From Actinomyces bowdenii (GTDB lineage Bacteria > Actinomycetota > Actinomycetes > Actinomycetales > Actinomycetaceae), in NCBI RefSeq assembly GCF_017592395.1, contig NZ_JAGFOU010000014.1:1-64000 (forward strand): DNA of 64,000 nt, written 5' to 3'. The translations under genes and the position numbers were made by a program. Below, one piece after another: positions 33,561 through 42,434 of the stretch (position 1 is its first letter; each line of letters opens with the position of its first letter). The notes beneath the pieces were generated by a model. It was not told where the DNA came from, did not search any database, and saw only the letters and a program-made list of their open reading frames with translations.

Positions 33561-34529
33561 CTACCCGCGCAGGATCTCCTCGAACTCCTCCTTGGAGGCG
33601 TAGGAGGACTGGGTGCCCCGCTTGGTCACCGAGTCCGCCGAGTAGCGGTTGGCCATCTCCAGGGAGGCGGCCGTGTCCCCGGTGGAGACCAGGAAGTGGC
33701 TGAAGCAGCCGATGAAGGCGTCCCCCGCGCCGGTGGTGTCGCGCGCCTCGACCGCCACACCGGGGATGAGCCGGTCCTCGGTGCGGGTCATCCACAGGGC
33801 GCCGCGCGAGCCCAGGGTGACGATGACATTGGCGATGCCCACCTCCAGCAGGACCGCCGCGGCGTTGCGCACGTCGTCGAGGCTGTCCACGGGCATGCCA
33901 GTCAGCAGGGACAGCTCGCTCTCATTGGGCACGATGTACTGGCAGTCGCGCACCTTCTCCAGCTCCAGGTCGGGCTGGGCCGGGGCCGGGTTGAGCAGCA
34001 CGGGGATGGAGTGGCGCTTGCCCAGGGCCACCGCCGCGTAGACCGTCTCCAGGGGGATCTCGAGCTGCAGGACGATGAGCCGGCAGGCGGCGATGTCCTC
34101 CTCGGCGCGCAGCACGTCCTCGGGGGTGAGCAGGGCGTTGGCGCCCTTGACGATGAGGATGGAGTTGCGCGACTCCTCATCGACGAAGATGGGCGCCACC
34201 CCGCTGGCGGCCTGCGTGGGCAGGACATGGGCGGTGTCGATGCCGTTGCGCCGGTAGTTGTCGATGGTGCTCTGGGCGAAGAGGTCATTGCCGACCCGGG
34301 TGAGCATGAGCACCCGGGAGCCCAGCCGGGAGGCGCTGACCGCCTGGTTGGCGCCCTTACCGCCGAAGCCCATGGCGAAGTCGGGCGCCTCGACGGTCTC
34401 GCCCTCGCTGGGCATGCGGGTGATATAGGTGATGAGGTCCATGTTGCTGGACCCGATGACGGCGATGTCCTTGCCGCCCCCGCCGGCGCTGCTCGCAGTG
34501 CCTGGCAGGTTGATGCGATCGGCTGCCAT
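33561..34529 (-). CDS. PfkB/ribokinase family sugar kinase
   Basis: A 322-residue kinase. The PfkB N-motif is GFGGKGANQAVSASRLG (Gly-Gly-Lys at 56-58); the C-motif is DTTGAGDAFIG (264-274) with the catalytic Asp270. DIAVIGSSNMDLITYITRMP opens the domain as in ribokinases, and NPAPAQPD and VPNESELSLLTG are also ribokinase-like. It is the last gene of a four-gene sugar operon; AAGGAGAACTGAC precedes the ATG, one base after the DUF4432 stop. The substrate is probably the pentose or deoxyhexose imported by the neighbouring permease; identity unknown. Confidence 0.87.
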   Translation of the reverse strand: MAADRINLPGTASSAGGGGKDIAVIGSSNMDLITYITRMPSEGETVEAPDFAMGFGGKGANQAVSASRLGSRVLMLTRVGNDLFAQSTIDNYRRNGIDTAHVLPTQAASGVAPIFVDEESRNSILIVKGANALLTPEDVLRAEEDIAACRLIVLQLEIPLETVYAAVALGKRHSIPVLLNPAPAQPDLELEKVRDCQYIVPNESELSLLTGMPVDSLDDVRNAAAVLLEVGIANVIVTLGSRGALWMTRTEDRLIPGVAVEARDTTGAGDAFIGCFSHFLVSTGDTAASLEMANRYSADSVTKRGTQSSYASKEEFEEILRG

Positions 34530-34530
34530 G

Positions 34531-35553
34531 TCAGTTCTCCTTGAGTCCCGTGGTCACGGTGAAGGAACGGCTCTCGCCCGCCCCGAGCATGATGAGGGTG
34601 CCGGCCTCCCGGGCGGCGATGAAGCCCTCGGGCCGGGAGGTGCCCGGAAGGACGAAGGAGGCCACCTTCTGGTCGGGATTGTGCAGGATCCAGCGCGTGG
34701 CCACGGGGAACTCCTTGCCCGAGAAGCGGGTTTGGAAGGCGTGCCCCCCGGGGGAGGCGATCTCGAAGACGAGCTCGTCGTCGTAGCGCTCCAGGCCGTC
34801 GGCGAAGTAGACGATCTCGGGGTCGAAGGCGGTGGCCCCCTTCAGGGAGTCGGCGTCCATCCTCCCGGCCAGGATCTCCTCGTTGATCCGCTCCCACTCG
34901 GGATTGGGGGTCACATGCGCGGGCACGGTGCGCCGCAGCTGGAAGGAGCCCTGGGGCAGGGACTGGCTCATGACGCCGTCGGGCACGAAGGCGTAGTTCA
35001 TGTGGCACATGTACTGCAGCGGCATCGAGGCGTAGGCCGAGAGGTTGGTGACCCGCATGCCGATGGTCATCATGGAGGAGCCCGCGCGCATCTCCACATG
35101 GGGCCGGGCCCGGTAGTGGCTGCCGAATCCCATGACGTACTCGTAGGAGGAGACGATCCGCACGGCGTCGCCCTCGACCTCCAGCCAGGCCTCGTCCATG
35201 GGAGCGCAGGGGAACTCCCCGTGCAGGGGGTGGTCGTCCTGCGGCGCGGGGCAGCCGGCGGCCAGCAGGCCCGCGTGGAAGGCGAAGCAGCCGTAGGTGC
35301 CGATGATCTCGCGGGCGGGCTGGGGCTGGGAGAACATGTTGTCCATCCGCAGGCTCACGCCGTCCATCCGGGCGTCCCAGATGATCTGGCCCATGAAGGG
35401 CAGGACCTCGATCAGGCCCCGGGAGTTGGTCAGCCGCAGCGAGGCCACGCCGGAGGGGTAGCGCAGGGCCTGGGCCTCGACGTCCTGCGAGCGCAGGACG
35501 GTGCGCGGCTCGGTGGTGAACAGCTCGGGGTGCAGGGGGACGATGGTGCTCAT
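34531..35553 (-). CDS. DUF4432 family aldose-epimerase-like protein
   Basis: A 340-residue protein of the galactose-mutarotase superfamily (DUF4432). Stretches typical of the fold are SRGLIEVLPFMGQIIWDARM, GCFAFHAGLLAAGCPAPQDDH (His pair), HGEFPCAPMDEAWLEVEG and MPLQYMCHMNYAFV. It lies between permease and kinase genes (four bases after the permease stop), so it probably interconverts anomers of the imported sugar or a related isomer. No membrane segment. The longer upstream frame is a shadow of the permease gene. Confidence 0.8.
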   Translation of the reverse strand: MSTIVPLHPELFTTEPRTVLRSQDVEAQALRYPSGVASLRLTNSRGLIEVLPFMGQIIWDARMDGVSLRMDNMFSQPQPAREIIGTYGCFAFHAGLLAAGCPAPQDDHPLHGEFPCAPMDEAWLEVEGDAVRIVSSYEYVMGFGSHYRARPHVEMRAGSSMMTIGMRVTNLSAYASMPLQYMCHMNYAFVPDGVMSQSLPQGSFQLRRTVPAHVTPNPEWERINEEILAGRMDADSLKGATAFDPEIVYFADGLERYDDELVFEIASPGGHAFQTRFSGKEFPVATRWILHNPDQKVASFVLPGTSRPEGFIAAREAGTLIMLGAGESRSFTVTTGLKEN

Positions 35554-35557
35554 GTGC

Positions 35558-36937
35558 TCACTCGGCTTTCTCGCGGCGCGCTGAGGCGCGGTACTCGGAC
35601 AGGAAGTAGACCAGGACGGCGGCGAAGCACAGCAGGGAGACCAGGAAGGAGACCTGCAGGGAGCCGATGGTGTCGGAGACCAGGCCCTGGATGACCGGGA
35701 CGACGGCGCCCCCGATGATGGACATGACGATGACGGCGCCCCCGGTCTCGGTGTGGCGCTTGTCCTCGATGCTGTCCAGGGTGCGGGCGTAGATGGTGGC
35801 CCAGCAGGGGCCGAACAGGCCCGAGGTGAGCACCGCGGCATAGACGGAGGACATATTGGGCGCCAGGACCACCCACAGGAGGGTGATGACCCCCAGGATC
35901 GAGTAGGCCACCAGGACCAGGTCCTCGTTGAAGCGGGTCATGAGGACATTGGCGATGAACTTGCCCACGAAGAAGGCCACGAAGGCGGCGATGACGAAGT
36001 TCGCGGCGGTGCGCTCGTTGAGCGTGTCATCCAGGTTCAATGCCAGGCGGATGGTGAAGGACCACACGGCCGTCTGCATACCCACGTAGAGGAACTGGGT
36101 GAGGATGCCCATGCGGAATCGCCCATTGCGCGCCAGGTAGGACAGGGTCTCGCCGATGGTGGCCTTGGCCTCCTCATGGCGGTGGTTGAGCGGCTTGCAG
36201 TGGGGGAACTGGGTGATGGCCACCACGACGGCCAGGATGACCAGCACCACGATGATGACCCGGTAGGGCGCCAGGGTGCGCTGCAGGGCGGCCTCGGCCA
36301 CCTGCTGGCGCTCTAGCCCGGTCAGGGAGGCCAGGCGGCTGTGCAGGGCCTCGCCGTCGGTGAAGATGAGGTACTTGCCCAGCACCGCGCCGGCCAGGAA
36401 CCCCAGGGGCGTGAAGGTCTGGGAGATGTTGAGCCGCAGGGTCGAGGAGCGCTTGGGCCCGATCATCGAGGAGTAGGTGTTGGCGGAGGTCTCCAGGAAG
36501 GACAGGCCCACGGCGATGGCGAACAGGGCCGCCAGGAACACCGAGTAGGTGGCCACATGCGAGGCCGGGAAGAACAGCGTGCAGCCCACGATGTAGACGA
36601 CCAGGCCGATGAGCAGCCCCGTCTTGTAGCTGCTGCGCCGGATGATCCGCGAGGAGGGGATGGCGATGAGGAAGTAGCCTCCGTAGAAGGCCGACTGGAC
36701 GAAGGCCGAGGCGAAGTCCGACAGGGTGAAGACGGACTTGAACTGGGTGATGAGGATGTCGTTGAGGCTCGCGGCGGCGCCCCACATGGGGAAGCAGATC
36801 GACAGCAGGATGTACTGGAACATCGGGGTGCGGTCGAGGTAGCCGTCGGGCAGCTGGGTGGTGGGGTCCTTGATGAGCCCCCAGGACGGCGAGGTGGGGT
36901 GGGCGGTGCCGCTGGGCGCGGCCGTGGTGCTGCTCAT
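35558..36937 (-). CDS. FucP-type MFS sugar permease
   Basis: A 459-residue transporter with 12 predicted helices, of the L-fucose:proton symporter branch of the major facilitator superfamily. Indicative stretches are FQYILLSICFPMWGAAASLN, SAFYGGYFLIAIPSSRIIRR, GLSFLETSANTYSSMIGPKR (family signature with Glu-Thr-Ala-Asn) and LNISQTFTPLGFLAGAVLGK. The start at ATG 36937 has GGGGAGG seven bases upstream; MEGRPA six residues earlier is possible. It is the first structural gene after the SorC regulator. The sugar is uncertain (FucP relatives carry fucose, glucose, galactose, rhamnose and others). Confidence 0.87.
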   Translation of the reverse strand: MSSTTAAPSGTAHPTSPSWGLIKDPTTQLPDGYLDRTPMFQYILLSICFPMWGAAASLNDILITQFKSVFTLSDFASAFVQSAFYGGYFLIAIPSSRIIRRSSYKTGLLIGLVVYIVGCTLFFPASHVATYSVFLAALFAIAVGLSFLETSANTYSSMIGPKRSSTLRLNISQTFTPLGFLAGAVLGKYLIFTDGEALHSRLASLTGLERQQVAEAALQRTLAPYRVIIVVLVILAVVVAITQFPHCKPLNHRHEEAKATIGETLSYLARNGRFRMGILTQFLYVGMQTAVWSFTIRLALNLDDTLNERTAANFVIAAFVAFFVGKFIANVLMTRFNEDLVLVAYSILGVITLLWVVLAPNMSSVYAAVLTSGLFGPCWATIYARTLDSIEDKRHTETGGAVIVMSIIGGAVVPVIQGLVSDTIGSLQVSFLVSLLCFAAVLVYFLSEYRASARREKAE

Positions 36938-37311
36938 GGCCGGCCTCCCCTCCATGCTGGCCGGGAGTGGCCGGCGCGCCGGGCAGCAGTGGTCGCCTGC
37001 GACCCTGGCGGGGTGTGATCGATGATGCGCGACAGTGGTACCACGGGAACTCCTTCGTCCGGATGCGCGGCAGTGCCTCGATGACGCCGCCCCGGCGGCG
37101 CCTTCTGCGCTGCCGGGCGTGACCGGAACGTAGCAATCCTCCGGGGGTCGGCACGAGCCCCCGCCGAACGAATGTTCCGCCATAGATTCGCCGCTATTGC
37201 AGCGAAAGATCCGACTGGAGGCGCCGCGAGGGGTGGGATGTTGGCGCAGAGGTGCCCACTTGGAACAAATGTGCCTCACGGCCCTGGCGCCCCGGCAGCG
37301 CACCGGGCGGC
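36938..37311. promoter_or_regulatory. Control region between SorC gene and sugar operon
   Basis: This 374-base gap has no gene and lower GC than its surroundings. Two similar elements stand out: GAACGAATGTTC (37166-37177, itself a GAAC/GTTC inverted repeat) and GAACAAATGTGC (37263-37274), ten of twelve bases alike. They are candidate binding sites for the SorC-family regulator, placed upstream of the permease gene. Confidence 0.45.
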
Positions 37312-38289
37312 TCACCGCCGGGGCGCCAGGGCGTCGTCGATCTCCAGGACGCCGCGCGCGGCCGAGACGTCGGTGATGAGCCGGTTGACGTAGCCGTTGG
37401 CCAGGGCCGCCCGGATCACCGGCGCCTTGGCCTGGCCCCCGGCCACGAGGATCCTCTGCTCCTTGCGGCGCAGCTCGGCCAGGGTGATGCCGGTGGTGCG
37501 GTGGGTCAGGTCGGGCAGGCAGATCCGGCCGTGGACGTCGATGAAGTGCGAGCACAGGTCCCCGGCGCCGCGCTCGATGAGGGCCTCGCGCTCGGCGGCG
37601 CTGAGCACCTCGCGGCCCAGGTGCTGGAGGTCGGAGCGGATCTCCCCCACGGTGAACAGGGCGATGCGCACCTGGTCGACCATCTCCATGAGGCGGCGCC
37701 CCTGGGGTGCGCGGTGCAGGTCGTTGCGCTCGGCGATGCTCCCCAGCACCAGCGGCATGTCCAGGAAGTGGAGGCGGGCGTCGAAGGCCCGCGCCATCCG
37801 CACGAGGCAGGCCTCCTCATCGAGCCCCCGCTCGGCGGGCAGCAGGCCGCGGGCCATCTGGACGAGCTCGACGTGGTGGCGGGGCACGGGCTCCAGGGAT
37901 CGGGCGAGCTCGACCAGGGTGCGTGAGCCCACGACCCCGATGCGGTCCCCGTCGCGGACCAGGGAGGACAGCAGGGCGGCCCCCTCCCGGCCCAGGGCGG
38001 AGCGCAGCAGGTCCTCCCCCGGGCCCACGGGGCTGACGAGCCGGACGTCGAGCAGGTTGAAGCGCTCGCGCAGGGTCTCCAGGAGCATGGGGTCCTGCTC
38101 GCGGGGATCGTGGATCTCGATGCGCACGAAGCCGCGCCGGTGGGCGTAGGCCAGCAGCTTGGAGACGGTGGGCCGCGAGACGTGCAGGCGCTGGGCGACC
38201 TCCTGCTGGGTGAGCCCGGCGTAGTAGAGCTTGGCGGCATCCAGGGCCTGGGCCTCCTTGGCCGACAGTCCCGACGCGTATGCCGTCAT
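37312..38289 (-). CDS. SorC family transcriptional regulator
   Basis: A 325-residue regulator. The N-terminal helix-turn-helix is LTQQEVAQRLHVSRPTVSKL (26-45) with the usual wing AHRRGFVRIEI; the C-terminal sugar-phosphate sensor domain of the SorC/DeoR-CggR group follows (VGSRTLVELARSL, GEIRSDLQ, RTTGITLAELRR, VAGGQAKAPVIRAALANGYV). GGGGAGG precedes the ATG. It is encoded upstream of the permease/epimerase/kinase genes on the same strand and probably controls them in response to a phosphorylated sugar. A TAGGCT -10 candidate (plus 38330-38335) is upstream. Confidence 0.88.
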   Translation of the reverse strand: MTAYASGLSAKEAQALDAAKLYYAGLTQQEVAQRLHVSRPTVSKLLAYAHRRGFVRIEIHDPREQDPMLLETLRERFNLLDVRLVSPVGPGEDLLRSALGREGAALLSSLVRDGDRIGVVGSRTLVELARSLEPVPRHHVELVQMARGLLPAERGLDEEACLVRMARAFDARLHFLDMPLVLGSIAERNDLHRAPQGRRLMEMVDQVRIALFTVGEIRSDLQHLGREVLSAAEREALIERGAGDLCSHFIDVHGRICLPDLTHRTTGITLAELRRKEQRILVAGGQAKAPVIRAALANGYVNRLITDVSAARGVLEIDDALAPRR

Positions 38290-38341
38290 AGTCGCCTCCC
38301 CGCGCTCCGTGACCCGTGCCAGCCTGCCCAGCCTAACGAGA

Positions 38342-38520
38342 GTTGCACATCTTCAAGCCGGATCCGGCCCCTGGGCCCCGAGTTTCCCGCATGATGTCGT
38401 TGGCGCCGCGCGTGAAGATGTGCAGCGGCAGTCCCGCTGCACATCTTCGGGCCCGTTCTGGCCGGCGGACCCCGAGTTTTCCGCATGATGCCGTTGGCGC
38501 CGCGCATGAAGATGTGCAGC
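38342..38520 (+). repeat. R2 repeat, second locus, two units
   Basis: Unit a (38342-38426) and unit b (38436-38520) each open with (G)CTGCACATCTTC or GTTGCACATCTTC and close with TGAAGATGTGCAGC. Inside, both share CCCCGAGTTT, CCGCATGATG and GTTGGCGCCGCGC, but this content is unrelated to the units at 24916-25219. The array fills the gap between the divergent sorC-type and iscS genes, and its outer arms fall near the -35 position of each promoter. Confidence 0.75.
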
Positions 38521-38529
38521 CGGGGCCGA

Positions 38530-38535
38530 TAGGGT
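38530..38535 (+). promoter_or_regulatory. -10 box (TAGGGT) of leaderless iscS
   Basis: TAGGGT ends six bases before ATG 38542 and no ribosome site is present. TGAAGA in the closing arm of R2 unit b (38507-38512) is 17 bases upstream, at the -35 position. Confidence 0.55.
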
Positions 38536-38541
38536 GGGCGC

Positions 38542-39780
38542 ATGCCCGCGCGCGCCTACCTCGATCACGCCGCCTCCAGCCCCATCCGCCCCCAGGTGGC
38601 CGAGCAGATGGCGCAGGATCTGTCCGAGGGGCTGGGAGGGTGGGCCAATCCCAGCTCCCAGCACGCCTCGGGACGGCGGGTCGCGGGGCTGCTGGCCCAG
38701 GCGCGCGCCAGGATCGCCCGGGCCCTCGGGGTCGATGCCCATGAGGTGGTCCTGACCTCCGGCGGCACCGAGGCCAGCGCGCTGGTGATCGCCGGCCGGG
38801 CGCGCGCCGTGCCCGGTGGGCGATTGGTAGTCTCCCCCATCGAGCACCCGGCGGTGCTGGACTCTGCCCGCGCGGCTGCCGAGCAGTTGGGGGCGGGCCT
38901 GAGCCTCCTGGAGGTCGACGGCGCCGGTCGGGTGGTCCTCGGGTCTGTGGCCGCTGCGCTCGCACCCTCGGGCCGAGGGCCCGCTGCGCCGGTGAGCCTG
39001 GTGTCGGTCATGGCGGCCAACAACGAGACCGGAGTGGTCCAGGACATGGCCGCGGTGGTCGACCAGGTGCGCCGCACCACGGGAATCGAGCGCCCCGGGA
39101 GGCCCGGCTACGTGCCCGTCCACTGCGATGCCGTCGCGGCACTGGGGAAGGCGCCCGTCGACTTCCACGGTTGGGGGCTGGATGCCATGAGCCTGAGCGG
39201 CCACAAGCTGGGCGCGCCGGTGGGGGTGGGGGCCCTGGTGGTCCGCCGCGATGTCGACCTGCGGCCGGTGACGGGCGGGGGCGGCCAGGAGCGGGGCATC
39301 CGCTCGGGCACCCAGGATGTCGTGGGGGCCCGGGCCCTGGCACTGGCGGTGGAGCTGGCTGTCGCGGAGAGGGAGGAGCAGGGGACCAGGCTGGCGGTAC
39401 TGCGGCACCGGCTCCTGGAGGGGGCGAGGGCGCTTCCGGGTGCTCACGCCACGCTGCCGGACGGCACCGCTCATGTGGCGTCCACAGCGCACCTGTGGTT
39501 CGAGGGGGCTGACTCCGAGGCGCTGCTCATGGCCCTGGACCTGGCGGGGATCGACGCCTCGGCGGGATCGGCCTGCCATGCCGGGGTGCACGGCCCCAGC
39601 CATGTGCTGCTGGCGATGGGTTTCGAGGAGGGGCCGGCCCGCTCCACGCTGCGCTGCTCCCTGGGGCCCACCACGAGCACCGACGATGTCGAGCGACTGC
39701 TCACCGCTCTGCCCGCCGCCCTGGAAGGCGCCAGGCGCGCCTGGGGGGTGACACACAAGGCGGCCGGGGCACGCTCTTGA
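38542..39780 (+). CDS. iscS: Cysteine desulfurase (IscS/NifS class V)
   Basis: A 412-residue PLP enzyme that takes sulphur from cysteine for Fe-S clusters and tRNA thiolation. Visible are His102 (IEHPAV), Asp196 (HCDAVAALGK), the PLP Lys222 (SGHKLGAP) and the catalytic Cys345 (SAGSACHAG). The Gln that normally follows Asp in HxDAxQxxGK is Ala199 here, an odd change near the cofactor. The start fits a leaderless mRNA. mnmA, the usual sulphur acceptor partner, follows after two unrelated genes. In mycobacteria etfBA, iscS and mnmA are also close together. Confidence 0.9.
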   Translation: MPARAYLDHAASSPIRPQVAEQMAQDLSEGLGGWANPSSQHASGRRVAGLLAQARARIARALGVDAHEVVLTSGGTEASALVIAGRARAVPGGRLVVSPIEHPAVLDSARAAAEQLGAGLSLLEVDGAGRVVLGSVAAALAPSGRGPAAPVSLVSVMAANNETGVVQDMAAVVDQVRRTTGIERPGRPGYVPVHCDAVAALGKAPVDFHGWGLDAMSLSGHKLGAPVGVGALVVRRDVDLRPVTGGGGQERGIRSGTQDVVGARALALAVELAVAEREEQGTRLAVLRHRLLEGARALPGAHATLPDGTAHVASTAHLWFEGADSEALLMALDLAGIDASAGSACHAGVHGPSHVLLAMGFEEGPARSTLRCSLGPTTSTDDVERLLTALPAALEGARRAWGVTHKAAGARS

Positions 39781-39815
39781 CGGTATCCAGGCCTTTGATG
39801 ATCGAGGAGGATCAC

Positions 39816-40181
39816 ATGCCAACCGGCTCGAACAGGATGATCGGCGACTTCAGCGACAAGCCCGTCACGGCAGGCATCTACGCCACGATCGAGTCCTACG
39901 TCCTGTCGCTCGGCACCGTTACGAAGCACGTCACATCCCAGGTGAGCTTCTCCGTCAACCGGAAGTTCCTGTGGGCCTGGGCCTATGAGAAGACGCCCGA
40001 CGGCACCCTGTTCCTGAACGTGAGGCTCGCCCGCCCCATGGGAGGTCCGCGCCTCCACCGCGTCAGCCAGATCAGCGCGAACAGGTGGAACCACCACGTC
40101 GTCGTCAGAACGCTGGAAGCCGCGGACAGCACCTGGCTCAGGGATCTCCTCCGCGCCGGCTACGAGTTCGCCGCCGGTTGA
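39816..40181 (+). CDS. DUF5655 domain protein
   Basis: A 121-residue protein. AGIYATIESYVLSLGTVTKH, VSFSVNRKFLWAWAYEKTPD and DSTWLRDLLRAGYEFA follow the DUF5655 pattern (a small domain of unknown role often seen in stress-linked or stand-alone proteins). The start at ATG 39816 has a perfect GAGGAGG. Base composition is visibly less GC-rich and codon use less biased than in iscS and mnmA, suggesting later arrival together with the neighbouring 2H phosphoesterase gene. No membrane segment. Confidence 0.75.
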   Translation: MPTGSNRMIGDFSDKPVTAGIYATIESYVLSLGTVTKHVTSQVSFSVNRKFLWAWAYEKTPDGTLFLNVRLARPMGGPRLHRVSQISANRWNHHVVVRTLEAADSTWLRDLLRAGYEFAAG

Positions 40182-40313
40182 TCAATCCTCAGCGACGTCA
40201 CAACGGCGCTCCGGACCCGGCCACCCGCTCACCGATCCGCCGGCTCGCACACGATCGACGAACCGGGCCGCGATCCATGATGTCCCGGGATATGGGTGGC
40301 GCCTCGGAGGGGC

Positions 40314-41015
40314 TCACCGCTGAGCCGCCCAGTAGTTCCCCATCGAGTCGAAGCGCATCAGGTGCAGATGATCGGGAGCAAGAGTAAGAGGCTCGCCCCG
40401 AATGCGGCCGGTGAGCTCATTGAGCGCGTGACGGAAATCTATCGGCGGCAACGGCACTGGCGGCTCGGGCCTGTAGTAGGCCAAAGTGATATGGGGAGTG
40501 AACGGCCCCGAGGGAACCATCTCATCGAAGAGGCTCCGGGCCCTCACCAACTTGCGATGCTCCTCCGCGTTCGCCGCCCTGAGGCCTATGGCGGCGCTCG
40601 TGTTCATCAGGTTGAAGACCGCCGTGCACACGGCACGGATGGGGCCGATGGCACGGGCCTGCGCAACAAGCCGTGCCGCGATCGCCGTGCCGGACTCCAT
40701 CACGGGCAGCACCTGCTCCCGGTTCGAGGAGGCATGGAGATCATGAAGCGTCACATGCGCCATCGCCGCGGGCAGCGGCTGGGACAGCGACTCACCGAAG
40801 CGCAGGTGGAGTTCATCGGCGATGGCTCCAGCGAGCCCCATCACCCGAGCGTCGAGGAAGTAGGCGATCGTATCCCCATGAAAAGGCTGGAGCGCACCAC
40901 ACCCCGGGGCTATTTTCTCCTTCAAGGACGCAGGGAGCCCGAACACCGGCTCATCAGGAACGGAGTCGCTCTGGAACGACGTGATGCGCTCATCGAACTC
41001 CTGCAGCTCTTCCAC
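40314..41015 (-). CDS. 2H phosphoesterase (2'-5' RNA ligase/LigT-like)
   Basis: A 233-residue protein with the two HxT motifs that define the superfamily: HVTL (87-90) in AAMAHVTLHDLHA and HITL (175-178) in FTPHITLAYYRPE. Such enzymes open 2',3'-cyclic phosphates or act on 2'-5' bonds in RNA. The N-terminal 45 residues (DEPVFGLPASLKEKI) are extra. Start GTG 41015 has AAGGAG six bases upstream. It is encoded opposite to its neighbours, in a stretch of lower GC between iscS and mnmA. The target is unknown; a link with tRNA handling is only suggested by position. Confidence 0.8.
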   Translation of the reverse strand: MEELQEFDERITSFQSDSVPDEPVFGLPASLKEKIAPGCGALQPFHGDTIAYFLDARVMGLAGAIADELHLRFGESLSQPLPAAMAHVTLHDLHASSNREQVLPVMESGTAIAARLVAQARAIGPIRAVCTAVFNLMNTSAAIGLRAANAEEHRKLVRARSLFDEMVPSGPFTPHITLAYYRPEPPVPLPPIDFRHALNELTGRIRGEPLTLAPDHLHLMRFDSMGNYWAAQR

Positions 41016-41281
41016 TCAGGGCTCCTTTGACGAGAAGGTCATCGCATGTTGAATGCTTGACGATGAACCGGATCATCAGGTGACCGCCTCCTCAGCGATC
41101 CTCCTCGGCTCATGCAGGGCCGCTACTGCGCTCGTATCAGGATGGCTTCAACCGCGCCGGGCCTCCCACATGCGCAGGATGGATGCGACGGGGAGTCGGT
41201 GGGCCCGAGGACGGTGGGCTGCGGTAGCCTGCCACGGCCGGCCCCGGTCCCGAGCATACGCCGTCGTCGAGGGAGGTTCCC

Positions 41282-42418
41282 ATGCGCGTCCTGGCCGCCC
41301 TGTCCGGCGGGGTCGACTCCGCCGTGGCCGCCGCGCGCGCCGTGGAGGCGGGCCACGAGGTGGTGGGCGTGCACATGGCCCTGTCCCGCCAGCGCGCCCA
41401 GAGCCGCTCGGGCTCGCGCGGCTGCTGCTCCATCGAGGACGCCTCCGATGCCCGCTGGGCCGCCCAGATCCTGGGCATCCCCTTCTACGTGTGGGACCTG
41501 TCCGAGGAGTTCGAGGATCTGGTGGTGGCCGATTTCCTGGCCGAGTACCGGGCCGGGCGCACCCCCAACCCGTGCGTGCGCTGCAATGAGCGGGTCAAGT
41601 TCGACGTCCTGCTCAGTCGCGCCCTGGCCATGGGATTCGACGCCGTGGCCACCGGCCACTACGCCCGCCTTGAGGGGGGCGCGGCCGCCGGGCGGCCCGG
41701 TGATGCCCGGGGCCTGGAGCTGAGCCGGGCGGCCGACGGCGCCAAGGACCAGTCCTACGTGCTGGCGGTCTCGGGGCGCCAGGGCCTGGCCCGGGCCCTG
41801 TTCCCCCTGGGCGACGCCCCCTCCAAGGCCGCCGTGCGCGCCGAGGCGCGGGCCCGGGGCCTGCCGGTGGCCGCCAAGCCCGACTCCTACGACATCTGCT
41901 TCGTGGCCGACGGCGACACCCGCGGCTTCCTGTCCCGCTCCCTGGGCGTGCGCGAGGGCGCCATGGTCTCCCCCGACGGCGAGGTGCTGGGCTCCCACGA
42001 GGGGTACTTCGGCTTCACCGTGGGCCAGCGCAAGGGGCTGGGGCTGGACCGCCCGGCCCCCGATGGCCGGCCCCGCTACGTCATCGAGACGCGCCCGGCC
42101 ACCAACGAGGTCGTCGTCGGCCCCGCCGAGCTGCTCAGCCGCAGCCGGGTGGAGGGCACGGGCCTGGTGCTGCTGGCCGACCCCGAGGGGCTCGATCCCA
42201 CCGGGACCGGCGGGGGCCCGCGCGGCTGGCGGGGCACGGCGGTCCAGGTGCGGGCCCACGGCCGGGCCGTGCCCGCCGACGTCGTGGTCGACGAGCGCGC
42301 CGCCACCCTGGTGGCCGAGCTGCACGAGCCCCTGCGGGGCCTGGCGGCCGGCCAGTCCGTCGTCGTCTACGGCGGGCCGGGCGGCGACCGGGTCCTCGCC
42401 CAGGCGACCCTCGCCTGA
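41282..42418 (+). CDS. mnmA: tRNA-specific 2-thiouridylase MnmA
   Basis: A 378-residue enzyme that puts sulphur on U34 of tRNA for Glu, Gln and Lys. The PP-loop is [10 protein letters not shown] (7-16); catalytic Cys are Cys98 (PNPCVRCN) and Cys206 ([10 protein letters not shown]). Also typical are [17 protein letters not shown] and the C-terminal beta-barrel with [21 protein letters not shown] precedes the ATG. Sulphur would come from the IscS encoded upstream. A strong terminator follows. Confidence 0.93.
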   Translation: MRVLAALSGGVDSAVAAARAVEAGHEVVGVHMALSRQRAQSRSGSRGCCSIEDASDARWAAQILGIPFYVWDLSEEFEDLVVADFLAEYRAGRTPNPCVRCNERVKFDVLLSRALAMGFDAVATGHYARLEGGAAAGRPGDARGLELSRAADGAKDQSYVLAVSGRQGLARALFPLGDAPSKAAVRAEARARGLPVAAKPDSYDICFVADGDTRGFLSRSLGVREGAMVSPDGEVLGSHEGYFGFTVGQRKGLGLDRPAPDGRPRYVIETRPATNEVVVGPAELLSRSRVEGTGLVLLADPEGLDPTGTGGGPRGWRGTAVQVRAHGRAVPADVVVDERAATLVAELHEPLRGLAAGQSVVVYGGPGGDRVLAQATLA

Positions 42419-42434
42419 CCCCTGTCACCCCAGT

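Noticed and set aside
41053-41589. Frame of 178 codons upstream of and overlapping mnmA
   Set aside because: It is out of frame with mnmA, has no family features and becomes Arg/Gly-rich exactly where mnmA coding begins.
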